NCBI GenBank assembly: GCA_934168005.1
Contig: CAKPMN010000010.1
Location: 1 to 34,977 of the forward strand
Reading direction: 5' to 3'
Length of the DNA: 34,977 bases
DNA from: an uncultured Bacilli bacterium
GTDB taxonomy: Bacteria > Bacillota_I > Bacilli_A > RF39 > UBA660
Positions 1 through 7,023 of the stretch are shown here, in pieces (the first letter of the stretch is position 1; each line of letters starts with the position of its first letter). The position numbers and the translations under genes are program-made. Under the pieces are notes generated by a model. The model did no database searches and was not told where the DNA came from. It saw only the letters and a list, made by a program, of their open reading frames with translations.

Positions 1-1
1 T

Positions 2-250
2 AATGCTGAAGAATCACATTTAATTGCTGAGAAAAAGACTCTTAGGCAATTAGAAGAAGAAAAAGATCAGCTGCTAACTAATATTAAATTAAAAGTTCAA
101 AATGGAGAAATATCTTTATTGGAAGCATCAAAGTTAACTCACGATGTTAGTATAGCTTTCGACTACTATAATGTTCCTGATGAAAATACACGTATGATTC
201 ATAAACAATTCATTTTTCTGAATTATCAAAAACAAAACTACTATCAATAA
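2..250 (+). CDS. C-terminal fragment of an unknown protein (5' end outside window)
   Basis: The frame is open from the left edge to a TAA at 248-250, giving 82 visible residues. It begins NAEESHLIAEKK and ends KQNYYQ. The first 35 residues are rich in Glu, Lys and Leu with heptad-like spacing (a likely coiled coil); the rest is mixed and charged. I do not recognise the family. A hairpin terminator overlaps the stop codon, which supports this being a real gene end. It lies in the accessory segment downstream of ssrA, beside a phage-type gene, so an element-borne origin is plausible but not shown. Confidence 0.6.
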   Translation, partial: NAEESHLIAEKKTLRQLEEEKDQLLTNIKLKVQNGEISLLEASKLTHDVSIAFDYYNVPDENTRMIHKQFIFLNYQKQNYYQ

Positions 251-265
251 TTGAAAGTAGCTTTT
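238..265. terminator. Rho-independent terminator between convergent genes
   Basis: The arms at 238-247 and 251-260 pair over ten positions with one internal A-A mismatch and a TAA loop. A short T run follows on the plus strand and a longer T-rich run follows on the minus strand. It overlaps the stop codon of the left-edge gene and lies just past the end of the minus-strand WDGH-family gene, so it can serve both. Confidence 0.7.
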
Positions 266-273
266 ATCATAAA

Positions 274-651
274 TTACTTTTTCTTTATAGATAAAATTCT
301 TTTTAAAACTTCTTCATTATCATAATTATCATACTTGGGTGCCCTTTCAAGTTCTGGAATGTCAAATAAATCCCAATATTGTAATTTTATATGATATGTT
401 GCAATTCCATCTGGAGTGTTTATACCAGCAATAAAATCACCAGAAAACATTGGATCATTTTCTTCGTCATTATGCTTTTTAGATTTCCATGAAATATCTG
501 GTAACAAATTACACAATGTGCAAAATAATATTATTCTATTTTTATATAATTCTCCAAAGGTATGATGACCATCACTTATATCCTTTGTTGATATAGTTCT
601 TAAATGTTTATTTTCTTTTATCATATTATTTATTTCATCTATTTTACTCAT
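274..651 (-). CDS. Phage-type WDGH-domain family protein, degenerate signature
   Basis: This is a 125-residue protein with the layout of small phage/prophage proteins of the WDGH-domain family: an N-terminal SDGHHTF-GELY block, a central DISWKSK-HNDE block, then FIAGINTPDG, a YWDLFDIPELERAPK block and a short basic tail. The segment after APK, where the family usually has WDGH, reads YDNYDNEE, so the name-giving motif is lost or altered. I chose the ATG at 649-651 because an AGG core lies 8 nt upstream; a GTG at 658-660 would overlap that site. The molecular function of the family is unknown. It suggests phage-derived DNA in this accessory segment. The family call rests on recognition of blocks, not on a search. 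Confidence 0.6.
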   Translation of the reverse strand: MSKIDEINNMIKENKHLRTISTKDISDGHHTFGELYKNRIILFCTLCNLLPDISWKSKKHNDEENDPMFSGDFIAGINTPDGIATYHIKLQYWDLFDIPELERAPKYDNYDNEEVLKRILSIKKK

Positions 652-723
652 ACATTGCACCTTTTTCTACAACAAGCAAATTGAATATTTCAACTCGAAA
701 GTGTATTTTTAAATCGTCATGAT

Positions 724-891
724 TTATTTAGTTTCAACTAAATTTTTATTTAAAGTTTCCAATTCTTTAGCTATTTTATCATTTTCCAACACTTTCATTT
801 GTCTAAGTACAGAATTGTTTAATTTAATTAAACTTTCTTTTTGGAAAATGTTATCATTATCTAATTCTGATTTTATTATTCCACGCTTCAT
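724..891 (-). pseudogene. Gene remnant, C-terminal fragment of unknown protein
   Basis: A minus-strand frame encodes about 63 residues from an in-frame TAG upstream. It contains LCYDVLMKRGIIKSEL and ends LNKNLVETK. The only ATG (889-891) would give 55 residues and has no Shine-Dalgarno sequence. The text looks like the charged, helical tail of a larger protein whose 5' part is gone. The plus-strand reading frame over the same bases is Phe/Ser/Leu-rich antisense noise. I interpret this as a decayed gene of the accessory region. Confidence 0.4.
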
Positions 892-1191
892 TAAAACATC
901 ATAACATAATTTTAAGATTAGTTTTTTCTATAACTATTCTATCATATTCCAAAGTATATTAAAACTCGAACTAATCGAAGAAATTGAAAAGTTCGAGTAA
1001 AAATCAATCTGGCTCCTAAAGAAAAAGGTGCGACAACTTTTAGGTAACATTTAACAGTTAGTAATAAAATTAACTAATATAAGTATAACACAGGAATTTA
1101 TAAGACAATATGAAAAAGGCCTAAGGATTCTAATGTTTCCTATGAACATCTTGCATGTAAATATACTATTTTTTTAGATAAAATATTTTTG
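892..1191. other. Gene-free stretch with decayed coding remnants
   Basis: There is no intact gene here. It holds a 9-bp perfect inverted repeat (964-972/990-998), a 10-bp copy of the ssrA 3' junction (1003-1012) and, near 1095-1170 on the plus strand, pieces that read like a broken helix-turn-helix protein in two frames (FIRQYEKGLR, then SYEHLACKYTIFLDK). Such frame-split pieces are typical of element decay. No promoter or RNA gene was seen. Confidence 0.4.
964..998. repeat. 9-bp perfect inverted repeat
   Basis: The arms at 964-972 and 990-998 are exact reverse complements, with a 17-nt loop. There is no clear T run on either side, so it is a poor terminator. It lies 5 bp from the repeated ssrA-junction sequence at 1003-1012 and could be an element end or protein-binding site. 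The function is unknown. Confidence 0.4.
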
Positions 1192-1800
1192 CTAACTTTT
1201 TACCAACTTTTTAATGCTTTTATAGTTTATTCTATACCACTTTATAAACTCATCTGTAGCACTTGTTCTATTATCTGGTCTATTATTTCTTTCTTCATCT
1301 GTCATTTCTGCTAATGTTTTAAAACAATTATCTGGCACAAATACATACCACAGATTTGATTTTGCTTGTTTATTTTCATGCCCTCTTAATTCATTTGATA
1401 AAGAACCCTTGCTAATTCCAAAGAATTGATAGTATTCATTTCCATCAAAGAAAGTAAGACAATCTAGAAAATAACAACCTCTATCTCTTACATTCTTCAT
1501 TGTTTCTAAAAGTTCACTTACATTAGAACTAACGCCACTTCTTTTTACAAAGGCACCTGGATATCCTGGATTATTAGGGTAATGATTTATATAGAAACCT
1601 GAGTCTGCAACAAATACAGGACTACCTAATTTTTCATATGCTTGTCTAGCTTTTTCTTTAGATATATATTTAATATCATTGACATCTGGTTCAGCTAAAT
1701 CGCATCTAAAGTAATCAATAGTGATACCAGCATTTTCAAATTTTTCTTTTACTGAAACATACTTACCATAATTTCCTGTTATATAAGTTAAATTTTCCAT
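1192..1800 (-). CDS. Ham1/RdgB-type non-canonical purine NTP pyrophosphatase-like protein
   Basis: This 202-residue protein has the Ham1/ITPase layout: an N-terminal ITGNYGKY nucleotide-binding loop (residues 7-14), the VADSGF acidic motif around residue 66, GYPGAFVKR (79-87), and a late FVPD-KTLAEMTDEE segment. The usual SHR near the C terminus is replaced by DNRTSA, so substrate choice may differ from housekeeping RdgB. Family members hydrolyse ITP/XTP-type nucleotides to monophosphates and PPi. It starts 1 nt after the SIS gene and its GGAG lies inside that gene's tail, so the two are translationally coupled. It is the last gene of the WYL-SIS-Ham1 cassette. Given the divergence and context, a specialised nucleotide role is possible. 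Confidence 0.75.
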   Translation of the reverse strand: MENLTYITGNYGKYVSVKEKFENAGITIDYFRCDLAEPDVNDIKYISKEKARQAYEKLGSPVFVADSGFYINHYPNNPGYPGAFVKRSGVSSNVSELLETMKNVRDRGCYFLDCLTFFDGNEYYQFFGISKGSLSNELRGHENKQAKSNLWYVFVPDNCFKTLAEMTDEERNNRPDNRTSATDEFIKWYRINYKSIKKLVKS

Positions 1801-1801
1801 G

Positions 1802-2833
1802 TTACATTTCTCCTTTAAATTTGTATAATCTTTTTACTAAAGTTGGATTATATTCTGGTTGTGTTAAATCAATGTTTTTGTCTTCAGCAATTTTCTTTGA
1901 TAAAAAATACATTTGTAATATTAAATAATATTCTTTCCAAAATATATTATCATTTAAGTCACTTGTATCAAAAACAGAAATATTTGAATATTCACTATTG
2001 ATAGCATCTATTAATAAACTATCTAATTCTTTTAATCCATGTGATAGATATATTATTCTACTATTTGGATATTGAAATAACAAGTTACTTCTTCCATGAC
2101 AGTATGAACCTTTATCATGAATTACTGATGAGGTTAATCCAACTTCTGTTAAATTAGATTCTAACACACTTGCAGAAGATTTTGTTTCATATCCACTTAT
2201 TATTTGAATTAGTGATATATCTTTAAAATTAACATTCAATATATTTACTTTCTCACTACCTCTTAATAATAGTTCTTTTATTTTATCATTCATTTTTTTT
2301 ATTTCATTTGAATTTAATTCAAGATTTAATGAACTAGTAGAACAAAGAAGTAATGATATTAGGCCTAAACTACTAGCTAGTGATATAAAACTTTTCTCTT
2401 TATCATATAGTTCATTTCCCCAAGATACTATTTTATAATTAGATTCTTTCATATTTTCTGTAACTAAATATTTATTACCTTTAAAATCTGATAATGCCTC
2501 ATTAATTCCGTTTGTATTTCCACTTGCAGAAATAACTATTAAATTAGAAAACATTTCTCTATTTACTTTATAAAAATAATCTCTTGGTTCAATTACTTCA
2601 CAAATTATTCCAGTTAATCCTAATCTCTCAATAATTAATTGTAAATAATATGCAATAACTTTAGATCCACCCGTTGCCATAATTAATGTTGGTTTATTAT
2701 CTATAGTTAATTCATATAGCATTTCTCTTATATCATTGTATTTGCCTAAATACGGATCATTAATCTGCATTATTCTTTCTTCTAGTTTAGAAAAATTTAA
2801 TTCTGCAGGGTCAGTATGTGTATGCTTAATCAT
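1802..2833 (-). CDS. SIS-domain protein (phosphosugar-isomerase fold)
   Basis: This 343-residue protein contains two SIS-like halves. The first has a Rossmann strand followed by ATGGSKVIAYYL (53-64) and ISASGNTNGINEA (101-113), the Ser/Gly-rich phosphosugar loop. The second begins near residue 205 and includes SGYETKSSASVLESNL and a CHGRSNLL motif (245-252). SIS proteins bind phosphosugars as isomerases, deaminases or sensors. The exact substrate cannot be read here. The start ATG has a GAGAGG site 8 nt upstream. It lies between the HTH-WYL regulator (57-nt gap) and the Ham1-type gene (1-nt gap). The ending (DLTQPEYNPTLVKRLYKF) is a conserved-looking tail unlike GlmS or GutQ, so this is probably a separate subfamily. 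Confidence 0.7.
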   Translation of the reverse strand: MIKHTHTDPAELNFSKLEERIMQINDPYLGKYNDIREMLYELTIDNKPTLIMATGGSKVIAYYLQLIIERLGLTGIICEVIEPRDYFYKVNREMFSNLIVISASGNTNGINEALSDFKGNKYLVTENMKESNYKIVSWGNELYDKEKSFISLASSLGLISLLLCSTSSLNLELNSNEIKKMNDKIKELLLRGSEKVNILNVNFKDISLIQIISGYETKSSASVLESNLTEVGLTSSVIHDKGSYCHGRSNLLFQYPNSRIIYLSHGLKELDSLLIDAINSEYSNISVFDTSDLNDNIFWKEYYLILQMYFLSKKIAEDKNIDLTQPEYNPTLVKRLYKFKGEM

Positions 2834-2890
2834 TATAAAAACCTCTCTCTTTCTAATTACATATTAGCAAAAGAAGAGGAAATATATATG

Positions 2891-3370
2891 TCAGTTATAA
2901 AATTTTTCTAATAATTTTATTTCTTTAATGCGATTGATATAAAAATGCCTTATCTCCTGTTTTTTCTCACAATATGCTGCAACTCCCCATTCTGATCCTA
3001 GTAATATTAGGTCATAAGGATGAATTATTCTCGTAGACATTTCTTTTTTATCTTTAGAATAGTATTCTATATAACACTTTCTTTTTTCTTTTATTGCTTT
3101 ATTAACTAAGTTATAAAATTCTTTATTTTTTATATCAATAGTACTTGGAGTAATAAATCTTTTTGGTACATTTATATTTTGATTTAAAACATATCCACCA
3201 TATGGGCCTTTAATTGTATCTACATAAATTCCTGATTTTTCTATCTCATCTTTATAAACTCGAATCATTCTAGGACTAACTTCTAGTTTTTCAGATAATT
3301 CAGAAATACTATATTTTCTGCCTGTACTCAAGTATTCAAGCATTGTTAATACATTACTAATTTTAGACAT
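2891..3370 (-). CDS. Short HTH-WYL transcriptional regulator
   Basis: This is a 159-residue protein. Residues 1-60 form an HTH_11/DeoR-like winged helix (YSISELSEKLEVSPRMIRVYKDEIEKSG, followed by the KGPYGGY wing). Residues 88-155 match a WYL domain, with YIEYYSKDKKE, HPYDLILLGSEWGVAAYC (the WYL tripeptide is WGV here) and RHFYINRIKEI. WYL proteins usually exceed 300 residues; this one lacks the C-terminal WCX extension. WYL domains are known ligand or nucleic-acid sensors and often regulate defence loci. An AGGAGG lies 6 nt before the ATG. It is the first gene of the cassette and probably controls it. Confidence 0.8.
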   Translation of the reverse strand: MSKISNVLTMLEYLSTGRKYSISELSEKLEVSPRMIRVYKDEIEKSGIYVDTIKGPYGGYVLNQNINVPKRFITPSTIDIKNKEFYNLVNKAIKEKRKCYIEYYSKDKKEMSTRIIHPYDLILLGSEWGVAAYCEKKQEIRHFYINRIKEIKLLEKFYN

Positions 3371-3397
3371 GCGGCGCCTCCTAACTTAATACAATCG

Positions 3398-3427
3398 ATT
3401 ATAGATACTTAATTATTAATTCATTAA
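3398..3427 (-). promoter_or_regulatory. Candidate promoter/operator of the WYL-SIS-Ham1 cassette
   Basis: A TATAAT (-10) at 3398-3403 lies about 28 nt before the WYL start codon. The best -35 is a weak TTAATG at 3422-3427 with an 18-nt spacer. The overlapping AT-rich sequence contains repeated ATTAAT/AATTAA blocks that could be an autoregulatory operator. The -10 is convincing; the -35 is not. Confidence 0.4.
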
Positions 3428-4029
3428 TCAATTATTTAAATTTATAATATTTGGATTTTATATATCGAAGCTAATATTATTTGATGTTCAGCAAAATCTC
3501 TTTTTAAATTTTTCATAATATCATCAGTAAAAATCTTAGATAACTCATTTGTTCTAAATTAGTCCATTATAATTGATAATTTTATACTATATTTACTATC
3601 AAGAGATTTAATGTATACAAGTTAAAAACGTATGCCATTTGTGCTAAAATTCTTCCACCAAATACTTTTAGTTTATTGTTATATCACAACTTATTTAAAT
3701 TTGTATTACTAAATGTAATTTCACACCTAATTGATTATGTCAATTTGCAAAGGTGTTACTAAAATGGAATTTTAGTTTTATTATACGAGCTGTAGCTCAT
3801 TTTTTATGTCAAAATCTTTATCATCGCATTAGTAATCAACACCTTTAATTTTAACTATATATGATTTTACCATAGCAACATTTGTATTTTTAATACTTTT
3901 AATATTTCCATTATAATAGTGTATTTTACATTAGCGAACCTACAAAGCATTTCTAACTTTCTTTCTTCATTTATTTTAAATTCTTTAGTTCTTATTGTCA
4001 TAACTCAATCACTTTCTTTTCTTAAATAA
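3404..4029. other. Gene-poor stretch with several decayed remnants
   Basis: No intact gene is present. On the minus strand, fragments read as protein-like text but are interrupted: TNELSKIFTDDIMKNL to IYKIQIL (about 3465-3575), KVFGGRILAQMAYVFN (about 3595-3680) and the 3829-4001 piece listed separately. A composite hairpin occurs at 3723-3756 (outer arms ACACCT/AGGTGT, inner ATTGA/TCAAT). A 4-bp hairpin followed by six T lies near 3787-3805 but is too weak to call. The picture is of eroded mobile or phage genes between ssrA and the cassette. Confidence 0.45.
3829..4001 (-). pseudogene. Frameshifted small gene remnant
   Basis: An ATG at 3999-4001 opens 44 residues (MTIRTKEFKINEERKL, ..., KVLKIQMLLW). 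The second frame then continues with protein-like text (MVKSYIVKIKGVDY) to a stop at 3829-3831, so a frameshift near 3870 is likely. The start resembles the basic N terminus of transposon or plasmid proteins, but I cannot assign a family. It reads towards the regulator from the ssrA side. Confidence 0.35.
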
Positions 4030-4054
4030 CAAAAAACTAACTATTCTAGTTAGT
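4030..4054 (-). terminator. Rho-independent terminator of ssrA
   Basis: The arms at 4036-4043 and 4047-4054 form a perfect 8-bp stem with a 3-nt loop, followed on the minus strand by six T. It lies about 46 nt beyond the tmRNA 3' end. A second hairpin (TGGAC/GTCCA) sits in between near 4070-4085. Confidence 0.8.
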
Positions 4055-4099
4055 AATCTATTATTCTCTGGACGAAAGTGTCCAAGTTTCCTATCAATC

Positions 4100-4484
4100 T
4101 GGTGGAGCTGAGGAGAATCGAACTCCTGTCCGAAATCATCCAGTAAATAAACGTCTACAAGCTTAGTTTATTAATTAATTGTCCTAAAAAATATAGATAA
4201 TAAACAATCTCTTTTTTAGTAAGTCTATTTTTTTCATTTATTTTACTAGACTATAAAATAAACTATCTTATCTAAAATGAACCTCTATAAATTCCGATAA
4301 GAGAGAACTTATAAAAGCCTGTTACCTTAAATTATTAGGCAAAAGCAACGTTTGAAGAGAAAGCTCTTAAAACATTGTTGTAAACAGATTTAATTTTGTT
4401 TGCATTTATTGCTTTTTTGTACTTAACGTGTACCTCCGACTTGCAGTTTAAGTCCAAACAAATCCGTCGAAACCAAGCAGCCCC
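4100..4484 (-). ncRNA. ssrA: tmRNA (transfer-messenger RNA)
   Basis: This 385-nt RNA rescues stalled ribosomes together with SmpB. The 5' end GGGGCTG (4484-4478) pairs with CAGCTCC (4110-4104) to form the acceptor stem, followed by A and an encoded CCA (4102-4100). The 5' part has the canonical TTGGTTTCGACGG, and the 3' part has the T-arm GTTCGATTC. The tag frame resumes at GCA (4403-4401). The tag is 22 residues, starting ANKIKSVYNN and ending SSNVAFA, and closes with tandem TAA TAA (4337-4332). It is unusually long and ends AFA rather than LAA, as in Mollicutes-related lineages. It is transcribed from its own promoter just upstream, and its 3' end borders accessory DNA. Confidence 0.96.
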
Positions 4485-4492
4485 GTCTTTAG

Positions 4493-4521
4493 ATTATATC
4501 ATAAAGACTATTTTTTTTCAA
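4493..4521 (-). promoter_or_regulatory. ssrA promoter
   Basis: The -35 TTGAAA (4516-4521) and the -10 TATAAT (4493-4498) are separated by 17 nt. The -10 ends 8 nt before the tmRNA 5' G at 4484, which is the right distance for direct initiation there. The -35 lies inside the last codons of the upstream gene. Confidence 0.85.
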
Positions 4522-5338
4522 CTTGTTTAATATCGCTGTTTCCATCTAATAATATTTGTTCAATTAGTTCTCTTATATTCTTTTGTTGATCTATTCCTGT
4601 TGTATCGGCTTTTACGTAACTTATATTTAAGTAACATCTAATTGTTTCTATCATTTTACCTAATGTTATTGGTGAAACAAATAGTAATTTTGAACGCACT
4701 CTTATTAAGTCATAGTATGTTTCTTCTGTTATATCTTCATCTGTTGAATGTAATAATCTTGTAACAGTTTCAATTATATCTTCATAAAAGATTCTTGTTG
4801 CAACACAAACTTCTTCTGGATTTAAATATGAAGTATTATATGGTATTAAAGATTCTTTCAATAATACTTTTTCTTCTAATTCTTTGCTTGATGCTAAAAA
4901 AGCATATTTTCTATCAATTAATTTTCTTTTTATATTAATATCGCTACATGTTTTTATTACATTTTGTAATTCTATATACATTTTTTCATCTAAACATTTT
5001 TTTAATGAATATTCTATTGAATCTTTTCTTACTATTAAATCGTCCCAATAATACTTATCATTATTTGAATGGTTCATAGCTCTTATTTGTGTTAGATAAT
5101 TAATTCCTTCTTCACTAAATGGCATACTATTATCCATAGTTTGTGTTAGTAAGTGATCATTTATTCCATAAATAAAATCATCTTGATCATATGCTTTATT
5201 TTCTAATCCTATAGCATATATTAAAGTTAAATAGGCATCACTTAAATCTTTTCTTTTTTCTTCTTTTTCTAATTTGGCAATATATTTATAAACTGTTATG
5301 ACTATTTTTGATTTTTCTTTCATTTCAATTGTTTCCAT
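4508..5338 (-). CDS. Conserved-looking hypothetical helical protein between smpB and ssrA
   Basis: This is a 276-residue soluble, mostly helical, acidic-to-basic mixed protein with no signal peptide or membrane segment. Visible stretches include KRKDLSDAYLTLIYAIG, a DNSMPFSEEGINYLTQIRAMNH segment (split here only for description) and YYDLIRVRSKLLFVSPITLGKMIETIR. I do not recognise a family and see no catalytic motif. The start is the ATG at 5336-5338, with GGGGAGA upstream. It has its own strong promoter (5366-5394) after the smpB terminator, and its last codons carry the ssrA -35. Its position inside the smpB-ssrA pair suggests steady expression but does not assign a trans-translation role. 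Confidence 0.8.
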   Translation of the reverse strand: METIEMKEKSKIVITVYKYIAKLEKEEKRKDLSDAYLTLIYAIGLENKAYDQDDFIYGINDHLLTQTMDNSMPFSEEGINYLTQIRAMNHSNNDKYYWDDLIVRKDSIEYSLKKCLDEKMYIELQNVIKTCSDINIKRKLIDRKYAFLASSKELEEKVLLKESLIPYNTSYLNPEEVCVATRIFYEDIIETVTRLLHSTDEDITEETYYDLIRVRSKLLFVSPITLGKMIETIRCYLNISYVKADTTGIDQQKNIRELIEQILLDGNSDIKQVEKK

Positions 5339-5365
5339 ATTATCTCCCCTTTTTTAATGTAGCGT

Positions 5366-5394
5366 ATTATATCACACGTTATTTGATTTTTCAA
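5366..5394 (-). promoter_or_regulatory. SigA-type promoter of the 4508-5338 gene
   Basis: The -35 TTGAAA (5389-5394) and the -10 TATAAT (5366-5371) have an exact 17-nt spacer. The start codon is about 28 nt downstream of the -10. Confidence 0.8.
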
Positions 5395-5398
5395 ATTC

Positions 5399-5433
5399 AA
5401 AAAAATCAGAAGTTTTTTTGTTCTCTTCTGATT
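5399..5433 (-). terminator. Terminator overlapping the smpB stop
   Basis: The perfect 9-bp arms at 5404-5412 and 5425-5433 have a 12-nt A-rich loop and a T run on the minus strand. The hairpin contains the smpB TGA (5406-5408), so it ends the rnr-capA-smpB transcript. Confidence 0.75.
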
Positions 5434-5843
5434 TCTCTTTCAATATCTCTTTGTTTGATTGTTTCTCTTTTATCGTATGTTTTCTTACCCTTAGCTAATC
5501 CTAATAATATTTTAGCTTTGTTTCCTTTAAAATATAACTTTATCGGAACTAATGTATTTCCGTTTAAGACAATTTTGTTTTTTAATTTCAATATTTCTTT
5601 TTTATGGAGTAACAACTTTCTTGTCCTTAACTCGTCATGGTTAAATTGGTTACCTTCTTTATATGGACTAATATGCATTCCAAGTAAAAATACTTCATTA
5701 TCTTTTATTAAAGCATAACTATCTTTTAGATTCGCATTTCCAAGTCTTATTGATTTTATTTCTGTTCCTGTAAGTGCGATTCCTGCTTCTATTTCTTCTA
5801 GTATTTCATAATCATATCTTGCTTTTCTGTTTTGTATTTCCAT
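5406..5843 (-). CDS. smpB: SsrA-binding protein SmpB
   Basis: This 145-residue protein is standard length for SmpB. It binds tmRNA and replaces the codon-anticodon stem in stalled ribosomes. Diagnostic motifs are NRKARYDYEILEEIEAGI (residues 5-22), LTGTEIKSIRLGNANLKDSYA, HISPY, RTRKLLLHKKEI and LGLAKGKKTYDKRETIKQRD, followed by the basic tail. The ATG at 5841-5843 has TAGGTGA upstream, and the gap from capA is only 7 nt, so it is the last gene of the rnr-capA-smpB operon. Its RNA partner ssrA lies one gene away. The TGA stop shows that TGA is not Trp in this organism. Confidence 0.97.
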   Translation of the reverse strand: MEIQNRKARYDYEILEEIEAGIALTGTEIKSIRLGNANLKDSYALIKDNEVFLLGMHISPYKEGNQFNHDELRTRKLLLHKKEILKLKNKIVLNGNTLVPIKLYFKGNKAKILLGLAKGKKTYDKRETIKQRDIEREIRREQKNF

Positions 5844-5850
5844 AAGTCAC

Positions 5851-7023
5851 CTACTCTATAAAACCTAATTTTATTCTATTATCTTGTTTTGGATTTATAT
5901 AATTCATATATTCATTATATATTTTTTCATGATCTTCTAACTCATTTGTTATATGAGCAAATGGTATTACTTTAAAGTTTTTATAGTTTTCATGATATGT
6001 CCATAGAAGATCTGCTTTTACGTTTTTTATTTCCGTTTTTGTCTCATTTGGTTTAATTGTTTTTTCAACATCAAATGCTGCTATTAAACCTACTCTTTTT
6101 TGGGTTCCTTCTTGTGCTGATAAAAAGTTTCCAAGTGAATATATGACTAATGTATTATTTACATATTCTATTGGTTCTACAACATGGGGATGTGTTCCTA
6201 TGATAACATCTACTCCAAGGCTTGATAGATATTCAGCTATTTCTTTTTGGCTTTTAACTGGAGTAGTTTTATATTCCTCTCCCCAGTGCATTGATACTAT
6301 TAAAATATCTACTTTATCTCTTACCTTTTCAATATCTTTTTTTACTTTATCTTTATCATAAACATTTACTAAATAATCTTTTCCTGAAGGAACACTTATT
6401 CCATTTGTTAAAGTCGTATAACCTAAAACTGCATACTTTATACCATTTTGATTTTGGATTATTACTTCATCATGATCTTCTTTTGATTCATAACTTCCTA
6501 CTGCTAAAACATTTTGATTTTTCCAAAATTTTCTAGAGTATAAAATAGCTTTTTCTCCTCTATCTAATGTATGATTTGTCGCTAGATTAACTATATTGAA
6601 GCCAGCATCAACCATATCTAGACCTATTTCATCTGGAGAATTAAAACTTGGATATGTAGATAATCCTATGTTTTTTCCTCCTATAATAGTTTCTTGATTA
6701 TAGAATTTTAAATCATATGGTTTTATTATTTCTTTTATGTCACTAATCATTTTTTTAAATGAATATATTTTATTGCCTTCATCATCATATCTGTTTGTTT
6801 CTGCGTCTTTATAAACATCACTATGTATTAGTGCGTCTCCTACTGCGATTAGAGAAAATTTTTGTGTTATTATTCCTGTTTTTTCTTCTTTTATAACTGT
6901 TTTATGCGTTTGGTGAATGATTTTATAGCTTACTAAAAAACTGATTGATGCGGATAATAATAAGAATACAATAAGGAAGACTGTTATTCTTTTTCTTAAT
7001 TTTCTTTTACTTATTCTTCGCAT
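5851..7023 (-). CDS. CapA/PgsA-family membrane-anchored metallophosphatase-like protein
   Basis: This 390-residue protein has a basic N terminus and one membrane segment (about 13-33), then an extracytoplasmic CapA domain. Motifs are VGDALIHSDVY, FYNQETIIGG, NLATNHTLDRG, SMHWGEEY and GTHPHV, the metallophosphoesterase-like residues of the family. Relatives act in poly-gamma-glutamate or capsule export, but many stand-alone CapA proteins have no proven substrate, and no pgsBC genes are here. Its start overlaps the end of rnr by 17 nt and has no clear ribosome site, so translation probably depends on coupling to rnr. It also abuts smpB. Confidence 0.85.
   Translation of the reverse strand: MRRISKRKLRKRITVFLIVFLLLSASISFLVSYKIIHQTHKTVIKEEKTGIITQKFSLIAVGDALIHSDVYKDAETNRYDDEGNKIYSFKKMISDIKEIIKPYDLKFYNQETIIGGKNIGLSTYPSFNSPDEIGLDMVDAGFNIVNLATNHTLDRGEKAILYSRKFWKNQNVLAVGSYESKEDHDEVIIQNQNGIKYAVLGYTTLTNGISVPSGKDYLVNVYDKDKVKKDIEKVRDKVDILIVSMHWGEEYKTTPVKSQKEIAEYLSSLGVDVIIGTHPHVVEPIEYVNNTLVIYSLGNFLSAQEGTQKRVGLIAAFDVEKTIKPNETKTEIKNVKADLLWTYHENYKNFKVIPFAHITNELEDHEKIYNEYMNYINPKQDNRIKLGFIE

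Noticed and set aside
719..904. Plus-strand 61-residue reading frame
   Set aside because: It is the antisense of a more protein-like minus-strand remnant; it is Phe/Ser/Leu-rich and has no ribosome site.
3723..3756. Composite hairpin as an RNA gene or operator
   Set aside because: The two stems do not stack cleanly and there is no promoter or T tract, so I only mention it in the region entry.
3787..3805. Plus-strand terminator (GAGC/GCTC then T run)
   Set aside because: The stem is only 4 bp and no plus-strand gene ends nearby.
5406..5843. TGA read as Trp (Mycoplasma code)
   Set aside because: SmpB ends at TGA at its normal length, and Trp is encoded by TGG throughout.
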